From: Paenibacillus etheri
Lineage (GTDB): Bacteria; Bacillota; Bacilli; Paenibacillales; Paenibacillaceae
Direction: 5' to 3'
DNA length: 64,000 bases
Assembly (NCBI RefSeq): GCF_001012825.1
Contig: NZ_LCZJ02000023.1
Location: 193,158 to 257,157 of the forward strand
Part shown: in pieces, positions 1 through 8,253 of the stretch
Layout: every line of letters starts with the position of its first letter
How positions within the stretch are numbered: position 1 is the first letter of the stretch
Program-made: the position numbers and the translations under genes
Notes under the pieces: model-generated
Told to the model about the DNA's origin: nothing
Database searches by the model: none
The model's input: the letters and a program-made list of their open reading frames with translations, nothing else

Positions 1-231
1 GGATACTACGGCCTTACTATTTCTACCCACGGCTTCTCCAATAACTGATATGCGTCCGGTGGTAGGCTGCGTAAGCCCAGCAATGATTTTCATTAGTGTA
101 CTTTTACCACTGCCGTTACTACCCAGAAGTCCTGTGATCTTACCCGCACTCAGATTAAAGGACACCCCACGGAGAGCATGCTTGGATCTATATTTTTTTG
201 TAACATCATGAACCTCAAGTATATTTTCCAA
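1..231 (-). CDS. ABC transporter ATP-binding protein, N-terminal part (runs off the window)
   Basis: Only the first 77 codons are present; the gene continues past the left edge. The visible part holds a Walker A loop, GSNGSGKST, after a typical ABC N-terminus (VHDVTKKY, ALRGVSFNL). I chose the TTG at 231 because GGGGG at 241-245 lies 9 nt upstream and no in-frame ATG precedes the Walker A motif. It is the last visible gene of the minus-strand operon 2317-1 and starts 13 nt after the GntR gene. By family it energises export by an ABC-2 permease, whose gene would lie outside the window. The operon already has another ATPase at 1361-2317, so two exporters seem to share one regulator, as in ytr-type operons of Bacillus. 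Confidence 0.85.
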   Translation of the reverse strand, partial: MENILEVHDVTKKYRSKHALRGVSFNLSAGKITGLLGSNGSGKSTLMKIIAGLTQPTTGRISVIGEAVGRNSKAVVS

Positions 232-244
232 CTCGCTAATCCCC

Positions 245-619
245 CTATTTTACATCCTTGGTCTGGATATTCTCCGCTACCGCTGCCAAAATATCTTCAT
301 CTTGAAAACCAAGATCCTGCATGCCACGAATGAAACGATCCAGTACATCTTTTGCCATTTCTTTTTTGATGGTCAAAATAGTTCCTTCATTATTAGTGAC
401 GTATCTTCCCATTCCACGCCGGGTTTCCACGATTTCTTCACGCTCCAGTTCCTGAAAAGTTCTTTGCACCGTATTCGGATTAATTTGCAACTCACTGGCA
501 AGTTCACGTACCGAGAGAATTTTATCTCCCGGTTTTAGCTTGCCGGTGACGATTTCTCCTTTGATGTAATTCATGATCTGAATATAAATCGGCAGGTTGT
601 TATCGAATTCGATTGTCAT
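245..619 (-). CDS. GntR-family transcriptional regulator, YtrA subfamily
   Basis: 124 residues, the short YtrA form of GntR. A winged helix-turn-helix fills about residues 8-75 (PIYIQIMNYIKGEI, then VRELASELQINPNTVQRTF as the recognition region), followed by a short C-terminal dimerisation stretch with no effector domain. YtrA proteins usually repress the ABC exporter operon in which they lie and are released by cell-wall-active compounds. That role is inferred here from family and position: the gene lies 2 nt after the permease gene and 13 nt before a second ATPase gene. A candidate operator covers the -10 of the operon promoter (2371-2392). Confidence 0.9.
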   Translation of the reverse strand: MTIEFDNNLPIYIQIMNYIKGEIVTGKLKPGDKILSVRELASELQINPNTVQRTFQELEREEIVETRRGMGRYVTNNEGTILTIKKEMAKDVLDRFIRGMQDLGFQDEDILAAVAENIQTKDVK

Positions 620-621
620 GA

Positions 622-1368
622 TTAAGCAACATCCCTTCGTCTAAAGACGGAAAAGCCTATGAGTAGAAAGACAATTGTGTATAAGGCTAGCATAACGATG
701 GAAAAGGTCAGCGTCATTCCAGGTATAGGTGCTCCTCCACCTTCGTAAGCAGATAGATTCAGGTTCGGGAATAATACATATTTATAGAACTCACGGGAAA
801 TGATCAATTTGTCTATCATTAACATAAACATAGTGACCCCGATCGTTACCCCCGTCGAAGTCGTCAATATCCCAATCATAAAAGCAAGTGTTACATAAAC
901 AACTGTACTAACAGAGTTATACATTAAACTGGTTAGCATCTCACGAATGCCGTCCTCACCACCACTTAAACCAAACCATAAGGCTCCTGATACAAAAACC
1001 GCCAACATGCCAACTACAGCCACTGTGAATGCATAAATCAGCACAACAGCATATTTGGATGCAAGTATTGCTGTACGACTTCTTGCACGAATTAGAAGGA
1101 ATTTAATGGTGCCCTGACTATATTCTTTTGAGACAATACCCGCTGTTCCGATGATTGCGAGAATGGTTATAACTTGCCCAATCCCTTGAGAAAGCAACAT
1201 TACGGATGAGTATTCATACGCTGATTCGAATATGTCTGGTGACACGGAATGCACAATGTAACCCAACAGCAGGGATAATAGGATTAACACTAAATAGGGT
1301 ACGAAAAACGTACGTTTCTTCGAGATCTTGAGCCATTCATTAACAATCAGATTATTAAAGCTACGCAA
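622..1368 (-). CDS. ABC-2 type permease
   Basis: 248-residue membrane protein with about six hydrophobic segments: near residues 22-42, 60-80, 107-130, 150-175, 178-190 and 222-242. It has the ABC-2 signature region GIVSKEYSQGTIKFLL, the elbow helix that contacts the ATPase. Its start overlaps the end of the ATPase gene at 1361-2317 by 8 nt, so the two are translationally coupled and form one exporter. By family this is a heterologous-compound or peptide exporter; the substrate cannot be read from the sequence. Confidence 0.88.
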   Translation of the reverse strand: MRSFNNLIVNEWLKISKKRTFFVPYLVLILLSLLLGYIVHSVSPDIFESAYEYSSVMLLSQGIGQVITILAIIGTAGIVSKEYSQGTIKFLLIRARSRTAILASKYAVVLIYAFTVAVVGMLAVFVSGALWFGLSGGEDGIREMLTSLMYNSVSTVVYVTLAFMIGILTTSTGVTIGVTMFMLMIDKLIISREFYKYVLFPNLNLSAYEGGGAPIPGMTLTFSIVMLALYTIVFLLIGFSVFRRRDVA

Positions 1369-2317
1369 TGCGGTTCCCTCCTGTCCATTTCAAGAAATCT
1401 TCCTCTAAACTTTGTTTATTCTCTGTAATGCGGAAAATACCTACCCCTTTATTACTAAAAGTCGATACTAGCTCGGGCACTCTACTGTCATGCAGACTTA
1501 CCGTCACCTCAGATCGAGCACTATCCATTGATAATAACTCTGCGTATTCCATCCCTTCCAAGTGGGTAATCGCTGATTCAACTGAACCCACACGAATTGT
1601 TAGCTTTACTTCTGTAGTTGTCTCCTGCTCCCCACCAATGGCTGTCACAGTCACTAATTTGCCGTTCTGAATCACGATGGCGCGATGGCAAATTTGTTCA
1701 ATTTCAGCCAGTAAGTGGCTGGAGATTAGAATAGAAATCCCTTCAACCTCTGTAATCCTACGCATATAATCACGCATTTCTCTGATTCCAGCAGGATCTA
1801 GTCCGTTCGTAGGTTCATCTAGAATCAATAGCTTTGGTCGGTTCAGTAAAGCCTGAGCAATCCCAAGACGTTGACGCATCCCCAGCGAATAGGCCTTCAC
1901 TTTTTTATTCATTGCTTCCTGAAGCCCTACCAATTCCACAACCTCTTCAATTCTACCGGCCTCAAAATGATCCGTCATTCTCTGGTATTGCTTTAGATTA
2001 TCAAGCCCTGTCATATACGGATAGAACTCTGGATTTTCAATAATCGCTCCGATATGGCCAATAGCCTTGTTAAAATCACTCTTTACACTGTGACCTTGAA
2101 CGATCACATCGCCTTCACTCATCCGTATTAGTCCCGTCATCATCCGTATCGTCGTTGTTTTTCCCGCACCGTTTGGACCCAGTAGCCCGATAATTTCTCC
2201 CTTACGAATATCAAATGTCAGTTTATCCACAATGGATTTCCCTTTAATGATCTTACTTACCCCGTTCATTTGCAGCACGATTGAATCTTGCATATGTTCG
2301 TTACTCCCCTGTTTCAT
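1361..2317 (-). CDS. ABC transporter ATP-binding protein (exporter type)
   Basis: 318 residues from the chosen ATG at 2317. GGGAGG at 2325-2330 stands 7 nt upstream, which favours this start over the ATG six codons earlier. It has Walker A GPNGAGKTT, the Q-loop region ENPEFYPYMTGLDNL, signature YSLGMRQRLGIA, Walker B LLILDEPTNGLD and the switch histidine in ISSHLL. The C-terminal third, about residues 215-318, is the extra domain common in ABC-2 exporter ATPases of the BcrA type. It is the first gene of the operon and pairs with the permease at 622-1368. Confident as an ABC exporter ATPase; substrate unknown. Confidence 0.92.
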   Translation of the reverse strand: MKQGSNEHMQDSIVLQMNGVSKIIKGKSIVDKLTFDIRKGEIIGLLGPNGAGKTTTIRMMTGLIRMSEGDVIVQGHSVKSDFNKAIGHIGAIIENPEFYPYMTGLDNLKQYQRMTDHFEAGRIEEVVELVGLQEAMNKKVKAYSLGMRQRLGIAQALLNRPKLLILDEPTNGLDPAGIREMRDYMRRITEVEGISILISSHLLAEIEQICHRAIVIQNGKLVTVTAIGGEQETTTEVKLTIRVGSVESAITHLEGMEYAELLSMDSARSEVTVSLHDSRVPELVSTFSNKGVGIFRITENKQSLEEDFLKWTGGNRIA

Positions 2318-2370
2318 AATTATCCTCCCTGCCATCTAGTCAGTATTGATGAGTTCATTTCATTGTATCG

Positions 2371-2392
2371 GTGTCATAGTTGAATAGTACAC
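2371..2392. promoter_or_regulatory. Candidate GntR/YtrA operator overlapping the -10
   Basis: An imperfect dyad with GTGT at one end and ACAC at the other, plus symmetric TA steps inside, covers the -10 box. YtrA-type regulators bind dyads of this kind at the promoter of their own operon. The assignment to the GntR protein at 245-619 is inference. Confidence 0.4.
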
Positions 2393-2412
2393 TAATGCAT
2401 TGTTGATGTAAA
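2384..2412 (-). promoter_or_regulatory. Sigma-A promoter of the YtrA/ABC operon
   Basis: On the minus strand, -35 TTTACA (2412-2407) and -10 TACTAT (2389-2384) are separated by 17 nt. Transcription would begin about 60 nt before the ATPase start at 2317. No other good promoter is visible upstream of this gene. Confidence 0.7.
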
Positions 2413-2515
2413 GCCCGAATTTTTGAATTACAAAAAATAAGGGTTTTCTATTAGACTATCTGCCAAACCAAAAAATGAAATGAACATAGATTAGATAACA
2501 AAGGAGGAATGACAA

Positions 2516-2887
2516 ATGAAAAAAGAAGTTCATGTATCCCAGACTTATCCACGTTTAACTGTTTACGATGAAGAAAACTTTAGGGGTAGAAGTAGAATCT
2601 ATACTGGCAACCTAGGCATTCGTAATACGGACAACATCCTCGATGGTATTGAGAGTCTTCGTTTCTTCTCTACCAGCAGCAATGCAACACTGGTACTGTT
2701 CACAAGAACTAGGTTTAGAGGGAACTTCCGCGTGCTCCGTGGAAACCGCAGCATCCGTGATTTGGACGATTTCATTTCCGGCAATGATGTGGAATCCATT
2801 ATTTCAACCAATCAGAGATTAACTCTCGAACAGATTCGCAATATCCGTAGAACCGGCAACTTACCTTCAGGATATCGTTTGATCTAA
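2516..2887 (+). CDS. Beta/gamma-crystallin-like protein
   Basis: 123 residues with no signal peptide. Two crystallin Greek-key motifs of the form aromatic-x4-aromatic-x-G are visible: YDEENFRG (near residue 18) and FTRTRFRG (near residue 62). Each is followed about 25-30 residues later by a beta strand containing DGIESLRF or NDVESIIS, close to the (N/D)(N/D)xx(S/T)S calcium-binding pattern but with the last serine replaced by Leu or Ile. A full ribosome site, AAAGGAGG, precedes the ATG. The C-terminus ends in a short basic tail. Microbial members bind calcium and act in stress or at the cell surface; the role here is unknown. A decayed homologous 3' end lies at 21738-21812. Confidence 0.75.
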   Translation: MKKEVHVSQTYPRLTVYDEENFRGRSRIYTGNLGIRNTDNILDGIESLRFFSTSSNATLVLFTRTRFRGNFRVLRGNRSIRDLDDFISGNDVESIISTNQRLTLEQIRNIRRTGNLPSGYRLI

Positions 2888-2901
2888 CAACTTCATACAA
2901 C

Positions 2902-2946
2902 AAAAAGGAGTAATCTATGGCCTAGTGCCTAGGTTTCTCCTTTTTT
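2902..2946 (+). terminator. Rho-independent terminator after the crystallin-like gene
   Basis: Arms AAAAGGAG and CTCCTTTT enclose an inner CCTAG/CTAGG pairing and are followed by a T run. It lies 15 nt after the stop codon. Confidence 0.75.
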
Positions 2947-3268
2947 AGATTAATTCCCTAAAAGGTAATATACATAGATACCACAATTGAGGTGTCTCAT
3001 TTAACTGATGCTACAAAAAATAGGATGGAAAAAGTTTTTTTCATAACTGTTAAATCGACTTTGAAAATCAAGGCGATCTTGCATTATCTGTTTGTTGAGC
3101 ACTTACAACAATAAACTATTCATTGCCAATGGAAGTTAATGTACAGAATGCACTTCAAGTGCTGATAGAAAAAGGCCAAGCCATCCTTCGCAAAGCAGCC
3201 GGAAATCCTGATGAGCTCAAGCCTGGGAATGGCAGTCTTAAACTGATTATCCAGTCTTCATACACACA
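2947..3268. other. Intergenic stretch without a convincing gene
   Basis: About 320 nt lie between the two terminators. A plus-strand frame from TTG 3123 reads protein-like for about 40 codons (VNVQNALQVLIEKGQ and onward), but it has no ribosome site and then runs into the terminator hairpin. It may be a remnant of a lost gene. Nothing else stands out. Confidence 0.3.
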
Positions 3269-3299
3269 CCAAAAAGCCCGCGCTTGTCGGGCTTTTTGG
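3269..3299. terminator. Bidirectional terminator downstream of the GH30 gene
   Basis: CCAAAAAGCCCG pairs with CGGGCTTTTTGG around a 7-nt loop. A T run follows on both strands. It lies 16 nt past the stop of the minus-strand GH30 gene. Confidence 0.85.
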
Positions 3300-3314
3300 C
3301 ATTCAAATCAAACC

Positions 3315-5210
3315 TTACGGTGCTACAAAGAAGAATAACTGATTGTCCGCTCCGGTATAAGACCACTGCTGGATTTTGGTACCGTTCATGGTTGAAGTGC
3401 CTGGAATATCCAGCACATTGCCGCTATTCTTATTAACAATCTTATAATAGCCCCCACCTGCAGCTTCAAGCTTCCACTGCTGATTATTTCCTCCCGTACC
3501 GGTAAGCGCCCACTGCTGAACGCCCGCACCGTCCGTGGTCGAACCGTTTATCACATCCAGAGCTTTGCCGCTTGCTGTATTAACGATGTTGACATAGCCG
3601 CTTCCTGCATCGAGGATCGTCCACCGCTGGTTATTTCCGCCTGTATACTCCCATTGCTGGATAAGTGCTCCATTCGCCGTAGAAAAGCCAGTCACATCCA
3701 GGGCCATTTCACTTGCTTTGTTTAAGATCTTATAGGTGCCGCCGGTCACCGGTGCCGAGGTGGACGACCATTTGAACGTGATCGCGCCTCCGGCAGGAAC
3801 CGTGTACGTGAATGACCGCGAATTCCACTGAATCTTGACGGTCTTAGCGCTGGAGAGCCGGTTGGACAGCACAAGCGCAATGGTGCCGTCCGGATTTTTA
3901 TAGGCTACGTCCTCCATGCTGTCCTGAAACGTGTTCGAATCGATGCGGGACGCATTCGGGTCGACAAATTTGCTGCTGTGCCCCAGACCGTAAAATTGCG
4001 GATTGTAGGTCACTGAGTCCGTAGTGTCAGAGCGGATGGTCAGCAGGCCGCGGTTGGCAACATCAATTCCGGCGAGCGCGGGGCCGCCATTCTGATCCAG
4101 CGCGACATTCCACATGATATAGGACTTTGCCCAGTTTCTGGGGAAGCGGACCATATGCATCATCAGATCCTGGAACATTCCCATGTTCGTGCCGCCGCCA
4201 ATCCACGTTCCGCTGCCGCCTTCCGTGAACCAGATCCGTTTGGTCGGATATTGGTTATGCAGCGTGGTCAGGTTAGAATGGCTGAGGGCCGAATAATAAT
4301 GAAAAGCACTGCCCTGCGTATAGTCAGATGCGCTAGATCCTAGCACCGACGAGGCGTAGCTGATATCGTCATAGTTGTGGTCATAGGCCATAATTTGAGT
4401 GTTAAGCCCGTTCTGTGCCAGCTTCGGGCCCAGCACATTGATCAAATTGCTTTGTTCACTGGCCGACATTAGCAGTCCGGGATAGTGTGGGGCAAATTTT
4501 GGTTCATTCTGAAGGGAAAGGGCATAGATTGGTGTTCCAAGTGCGGCATACTGCTGCAGATATTTCACCAGATAATTGGCATAGGCATCATAGCTATCGG
4601 TACGCAGTGTGCCGCCAGTGTCGCCATAGAGGCTTCTTTGCGTCTTCATCCAGGCCGGCGGACTCCACGGGGCGGCGAACATTTTGATCCGGCCCGGATT
4701 AACATTGTAGGCCTGATTAAGCATAGGGCGGATATAGGCATCTTCCCGCCAGAGCGAGAAAGCGCTCAGGTTCATATCATCACTGTTCCCGCTCGTATCA
4801 TCATAGGTCCACATCTCCCAGTTGAAGTCACTCGCGCCGATCGGCTGGCGGAGGGCGCTGATGTTGATGCCGCTGGCGCTGAACAGCTGATTCATGACCT
4901 CGGTTCTTTTGGCTGCAGACAGTTTATTTTGCAGCAGCCAGCTGGATGAATCTGTGAGTGAAGCTCCAAAACCGTCCATCGTCTGATAGGTGCTTCCTTC
5001 ATTGACAGTAATCGTATAGTCTGCACCTGCGCTGGACGCTGAGAACTCGACATCCGATTGTCTTGCCAACCAAGTATTTGTGTTGGGGTTGGATAGCCAT
5101 ACCTGTACGGTTTCCCCTGCAGCCTGCGCCTGTTGCGGTGCGGACACCGCCCCCATGGGCACGTTAATGGCCAGAACAGCTGCCAGAGTCAGCATTTTTT
5201 TGATTGCCAT
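3315..5210 (-). CDS. Secreted GH30 glycoside hydrolase with C-terminal ricin-type lectin domain
   Basis: 631 residues. A signal peptide (KKMLTLAAVLAINV, probable cleavage after AQA near residue 31) is followed by a GH30 domain at about 50-485. Catalytic residues are visible: acid/base Glu236 in SLQNEP and nucleophile Glu330 in IWFTEGG. PWSPPAWMKT is typical of the glucosylceramidase / beta-1,6-glucanase side of GH30 rather than the glucuronoxylanase side. Residues about 488-631 form a ricin B-type (CBM13-like) trefoil with three repeats, each with a QQW motif, and would tether the enzyme to a polysaccharide. It is the last gene on the strand of the sugar-importer cluster at 5620-9174, so it probably releases oligosaccharides for that importer. 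Exact substrate not determinable. Confidence 0.9.
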   Translation of the reverse strand: MAIKKMLTLAAVLAINVPMGAVSAPQQAQAAGETVQVWLSNPNTNTWLARQSDVEFSASSAGADYTITVNEGSTYQTMDGFGASLTDSSSWLLQNKLSAAKRTEVMNQLFSASGINISALRQPIGASDFNWEMWTYDDTSGNSDDMNLSAFSLWREDAYIRPMLNQAYNVNPGRIKMFAAPWSPPAWMKTQRSLYGDTGGTLRTDSYDAYANYLVKYLQQYAALGTPIYALSLQNEPKFAPHYPGLLMSASEQSNLINVLGPKLAQNGLNTQIMAYDHNYDDISYASSVLGSSASDYTQGSAFHYYSALSHSNLTTLHNQYPTKRIWFTEGGSGTWIGGGTNMGMFQDLMMHMVRFPRNWAKSYIMWNVALDQNGGPALAGIDVANRGLLTIRSDTTDSVTYNPQFYGLGHSSKFVDPNASRIDSNTFQDSMEDVAYKNPDGTIALVLSNRLSSAKTVKIQWNSRSFTYTVPAGGAITFKWSSTSAPVTGGTYKILNKASEMALDVTGFSTANGALIQQWEYTGGNNQRWTILDAGSGYVNIVNTASGKALDVINGSTTDGAGVQQWALTGTGGNNQQWKLEAAGGGYYKIVNKNSGNVLDIPGTSTMNGTKIQQWSYTGADNQLFFFVAP

Positions 5211-5415
5211 AACAGTTCACTCTCCCTGAATAATATGAACTTCTCAAAATGCCCTTATAGTGTTAACAGCAAATGTGACGACAACGTGGGATTAGTTCAG
5301 TACAGCCACCCAGCAATAGGTCCCAGCTATCCCCGCTGGCAGAGACGCTGTGAACTGCCAGTCTTCGTAGAGCAGTCGGAAGTCCTGATCACGGTCTGGA
5401 CAGTGAATCCCGTTG

Positions 5416-5606
5416 TCTGCTTAGCCTGTAGGCAATCCCCTGCGGCCCCTCTGAACCAGGAGGTCTGACCGGGCTACTCTTCCGAGCTGAGCCACACGCT
5501 CACAGAACCCGCCGTGCTTACAGCCGCTGTGTTCATGAAGACATTCCCATTTCTTTTCTGAATAGGAACCGGAAAAACGGCGAAATCACCTTCGCCGCTT
5601 TTCCTC
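5416..5606 (-). pseudogene. Coding-like remnant in the GH30 - binding protein gap
   Basis: The 400-nt gap 5211-5619 carries no intact gene, but its minus strand reads like protein in short pieces. One frame gives GDFAVFPVPIQKRNGNV, then MNTAAVSTAGSVSVWLSSEE, ending at TAG near 5485. Another, closer to the GH30 start (about 5290-5390), reads FRLLYEDWQFTASLPAGIAG before a stop. There is no ribosome site, and the first piece overlaps the terminator hairpin of the upstream gene. I read this as the eroded remains of a secreted carbohydrate-binding or enzyme module; the family is not recognised. Confidence 0.3.
5573..5606 (-). terminator. Terminator after the sugar-binding lipoprotein gene
   Basis: AAAACGGCGAA pairs with TTCGCCGcTTTT around a short loop. 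It lies 14 nt beyond the stop of the gene at 5620-7203 on the minus strand. Confidence 0.65.
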
Positions 5607-5619
5607 ATAATTTCAAGCT

Positions 5620-7203
5620 CTATTGAATTCCTTTTTCGTCAAAATACTGATTCGATTGTTCCTGCACATAAGACAGCAGTTTTTCGATCCCGGCACTTTT
5701 CAGCTTATCGCGGTAGGTCTTGAGTGAAGCGTCCACATCGGATGTCAGGCCGAGCATTAGCGGCTTGCCGTATTGCTCAAACACCTGGTTGACCGCTGCA
5801 AGCTCTGTTTTGACCGGATCATAGTCCATATAAATCGGTCCGAAAATATCAGGCTTGCTGATCGGCTTGAATTCTTCCTTCAGCTTATCGAGGCCGTCCC
5901 AGCCACCCTCTTCTTTCAGCATGTTGGGCTCATAGCGCCAGCCCCAGCTTGCGATATCGAAACGCGGCGTCACATTAAGATCGACACCTGGTGCCGGAAT
6001 GACAATCGTTTTGGTGTCCTTGCCCTTGGCCCAGTGCTTGCCTTCGATCCCGTAGGTCATCAGATCAAAGTAAGCAGGGTCGTTGCGCAGCTTATCGAGC
6101 ACCATCAGCGAGCGCTCCGGATTATCCGAGCTCTTCGGAATGGCCATCGCGTTCGAACTTGGCAGCGTCGGCAGCACATAATTGTGGAACCGGGTGAACG
6201 GGAAGTAGCTGATTTCCATATTCAGATTTTTAGACTTCACTTCATTGATAAAGCCTCCGGCGCTGGATGGGTTGCGCCAGTAGATCGCTCCTTGTCCGGT
6301 CTTGATGAAATCGCCTGCTTCCTGCTTCGAGGACAGCGAGTTTTTGTTCCAATAGCCCTTGTCTGCCCACTCCTTCATCTTCTTGACCCAAGCTTCGTAC
6401 TTATCGGTAAACGGTACGATTTGAATGTCACGCGGAGTATCGTAAGAAGTGGCCGCGATCAGCTCGTTTCCGCCAATCATCTGAAAATCATTCCATGATT
6501 TGAACAGGACGTTCACGTTATCATAAACCATGCCATTGATCGGGGTAACATGCTTCTTCGTCTTAACGGCATCCATGTAAGCCTCAATCGAATTCAGGTC
6601 GCTGAACTCCGACAGGCCCAATTCCTTGCGCCAGTCCTCCCGGTAGACGTAGCCGGATGGCGTGTATTCCGGATTCGTATTCGGCACCGCGAAAATACCG
6701 CCGCTGACCGTAACGGAGCCCCAGTCATCCTTCGGCACATTGCCCCAGGTTTCCAGAGCATATTCAGGAAGCAGGTCCTTCAGATCCAGGAACGCCCCCT
6801 GCTTGGACAGCTTGTAGAAATCTGCCCAGCTCGATGCGAAGATCAAGTCGATCTTCTCACCGGAGGTCAGCAGCAGATTATATTTGGTCTGCCAGTCGTT
6901 CCAGGTGGTAAACTTGAGATCGACCGTAGTGTTCAAGTCTTTTTCCAGCATTTTATTCCATTCGGCCATCACCTTGTCCATATCCTTATGCGTATCGCCG
7001 ACCAGATACCAGGTCAGCTTTACCTTTTTGAGCGGTTCCTTCGTCGCTGTGGCCTCACTTACGGATGGGCTGGCATTGCCTCCGGACGTAGCCGGATTGT
7101 TCTTTTCCGCCGCACCGTTATTCGATCCGCCACAGCCTGCCAGCAGTGATGCCAGCATGGAGAGCGAAACGAGCAGCGTCCATCTTTTTTTGATTTTTCT
7201 CAA
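5620..7203 (-). CDS. Extracellular sugar-binding lipoprotein, LplA/DUF3502 type
   Basis: 527 residues. An n-region (MRKIKKRW), hydrophobic stretch and lipobox LLAGC put the lipidated Cys at position 24. A long solute-binding fold follows, with the DUF3502 C-terminal region from about residue 435 (KPISKPDIFGPIYMDYDPVKT). Start is TTG at 7203 with AGGAGG 6 nt upstream. The gene follows two permease genes (8254-9174 and 7303-8238) on the same strand. In this family the binding protein delivers oligosaccharides to the LplB/LplC-like pair, and the ATPase (MsmX-type) is normally encoded elsewhere; none is present here. Confidence 0.92.
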   Translation of the reverse strand: MRKIKKRWTLLVSLSMLASLLAGCGGSNNGAAEKNNPATSGGNASPSVSEATATKEPLKKVKLTWYLVGDTHKDMDKVMAEWNKMLEKDLNTTVDLKFTTWNDWQTKYNLLLTSGEKIDLIFASSWADFYKLSKQGAFLDLKDLLPEYALETWGNVPKDDWGSVTVSGGIFAVPNTNPEYTPSGYVYREDWRKELGLSEFSDLNSIEAYMDAVKTKKHVTPINGMVYDNVNVLFKSWNDFQMIGGNELIAATSYDTPRDIQIVPFTDKYEAWVKKMKEWADKGYWNKNSLSSKQEAGDFIKTGQGAIYWRNPSSAGGFINEVKSKNLNMEISYFPFTRFHNYVLPTLPSSNAMAIPKSSDNPERSLMVLDKLRNDPAYFDLMTYGIEGKHWAKGKDTKTIVIPAPGVDLNVTPRFDIASWGWRYEPNMLKEEGGWDGLDKLKEEFKPISKPDIFGPIYMDYDPVKTELAAVNQVFEQYGKPLMLGLTSDVDASLKTYRDKLKSAGIEKLLSYVQEQSNQYFDEKGIQ

Positions 7204-7302
7204 CTTAATTCCTCCTCAATAATGTGCTAGATGCTTCGAGCATGTCTGACCTTGCCCCTGATTCCTTATAAAAAGAACACTATGTTAGCCGGCAAGCCGG
7301 TT

Positions 7303-8238
7303 CTAACCTTTGACCGCTCCAACAGTAAGCCCTTTCACGAAGTAGCGTTGGACGAAAGGATACAGCAGGATAATTGGCCCTGTCGCCACCACTGCAACGG
7401 CCATTTTGAGTGTTTCCGTCGGTGGCACGACATTAGCGGCCAGATAAGCCCCATTGTTCGTCTGCAGCACCGCTGCGCTGGACAGGATTTTATAGAGCAG
7501 GAATTGCAGCGGATATTTACTATCTGTTGTAATAAACATATTGGCATTGAACCAGTCGTTCCAGTAACCGAGTGCCAAAAACAGCCCGATTGTGGCGAGT
7601 CCCGGCGTCGACAGCGGTAGAATCAGCCTCTGGTAGATCTTGAAATCACCTGCGCCATCCATTTTGGCGGATTCTACAATAGATTCAGGGATTGACTTCA
7701 TGAAGCTACGCATCAGGATAATGTTCCAGGCACTCAGCAGCGGAGGCAGAATCAGCGCCCAATAGCTGTCTTTGAGCCCCAAATTTTTGGTCATGAGAAT
7801 ATACCAGGGAATTAGGCCGCCGCTGAACAGCGTCGTGAAGTAAATAAAGAACGAAATGCCATTGCGAATCGCGAAATCCTTGCGGGAGAGGACATACCCT
7901 GCCATCGAGGTCAGGAAAATGCCCAGCAGCGAGCCGGCGAGGGTCACACCGATCGTTACAGCATAAGCCCGGTAAATTTGCTCCGGCGTACTGAATACGG
8001 ACTTATAAGCCTCGAACGAGACCGTGTTCGGGAACAATTGAAAGCCTTTTGAGATAATCTCCAGCTCATCGGTAAAAGAACCGGCGACGATCAGCCAGAA
8101 GGGGATGAGACAGATCAGGGAAACGAATGTCAACAGTGTGTAACCAATGATATTAAAAACGATGGTTTCCTTATCCTGCTTGATCCGGCTGCCCTTGAAG
8201 GCATCCGCTTTGGCCAGTTGTTTGACTTGGATACTCAT
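7303..8238 (-). CDS. Carbohydrate ABC transporter permease, LplC/MalG-like
   Basis: 311 residues with about six membrane segments, beginning near residue 29 (IIGYTLLTFVSLICLIPFWLIVAGSF cut by a short turn). The EAA loop, which contacts the ATPase, is visible as ESAKMDGAGDFKIYQRLILPLSTPG. The C-terminus ends FVKGLTVGAVKG, typical of this group. It lies 15 nt downstream of its partner permease gene (8254-9174). With the lipoprotein at 5620-7203 it forms an oligosaccharide importer. Confidence 0.92.
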   Translation of the reverse strand: MSIQVKQLAKADAFKGSRIKQDKETIVFNIIGYTLLTFVSLICLIPFWLIVAGSFTDELEIISKGFQLFPNTVSFEAYKSVFSTPEQIYRAYAVTIGVTLAGSLLGIFLTSMAGYVLSRKDFAIRNGISFFIYFTTLFSGGLIPWYILMTKNLGLKDSYWALILPPLLSAWNIILMRSFMKSIPESIVESAKMDGAGDFKIYQRLILPLSTPGLATIGLFLALGYWNDWFNANMFITTDSKYPLQFLLYKILSSAAVLQTNNGAYLAANVVPPTETLKMAVAVVATGPIILLYPFVQRYFVKGLTVGAVKG

Positions 8239-8253
8239 GCGTATACCTCCTTT

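Noticed and set aside
3123-3338. 71-codon plus-strand frame before the GH30 gene
   Set aside because: TTG start without a ribosome site; the second half reads through the bidirectional terminator into the GH30 gene.
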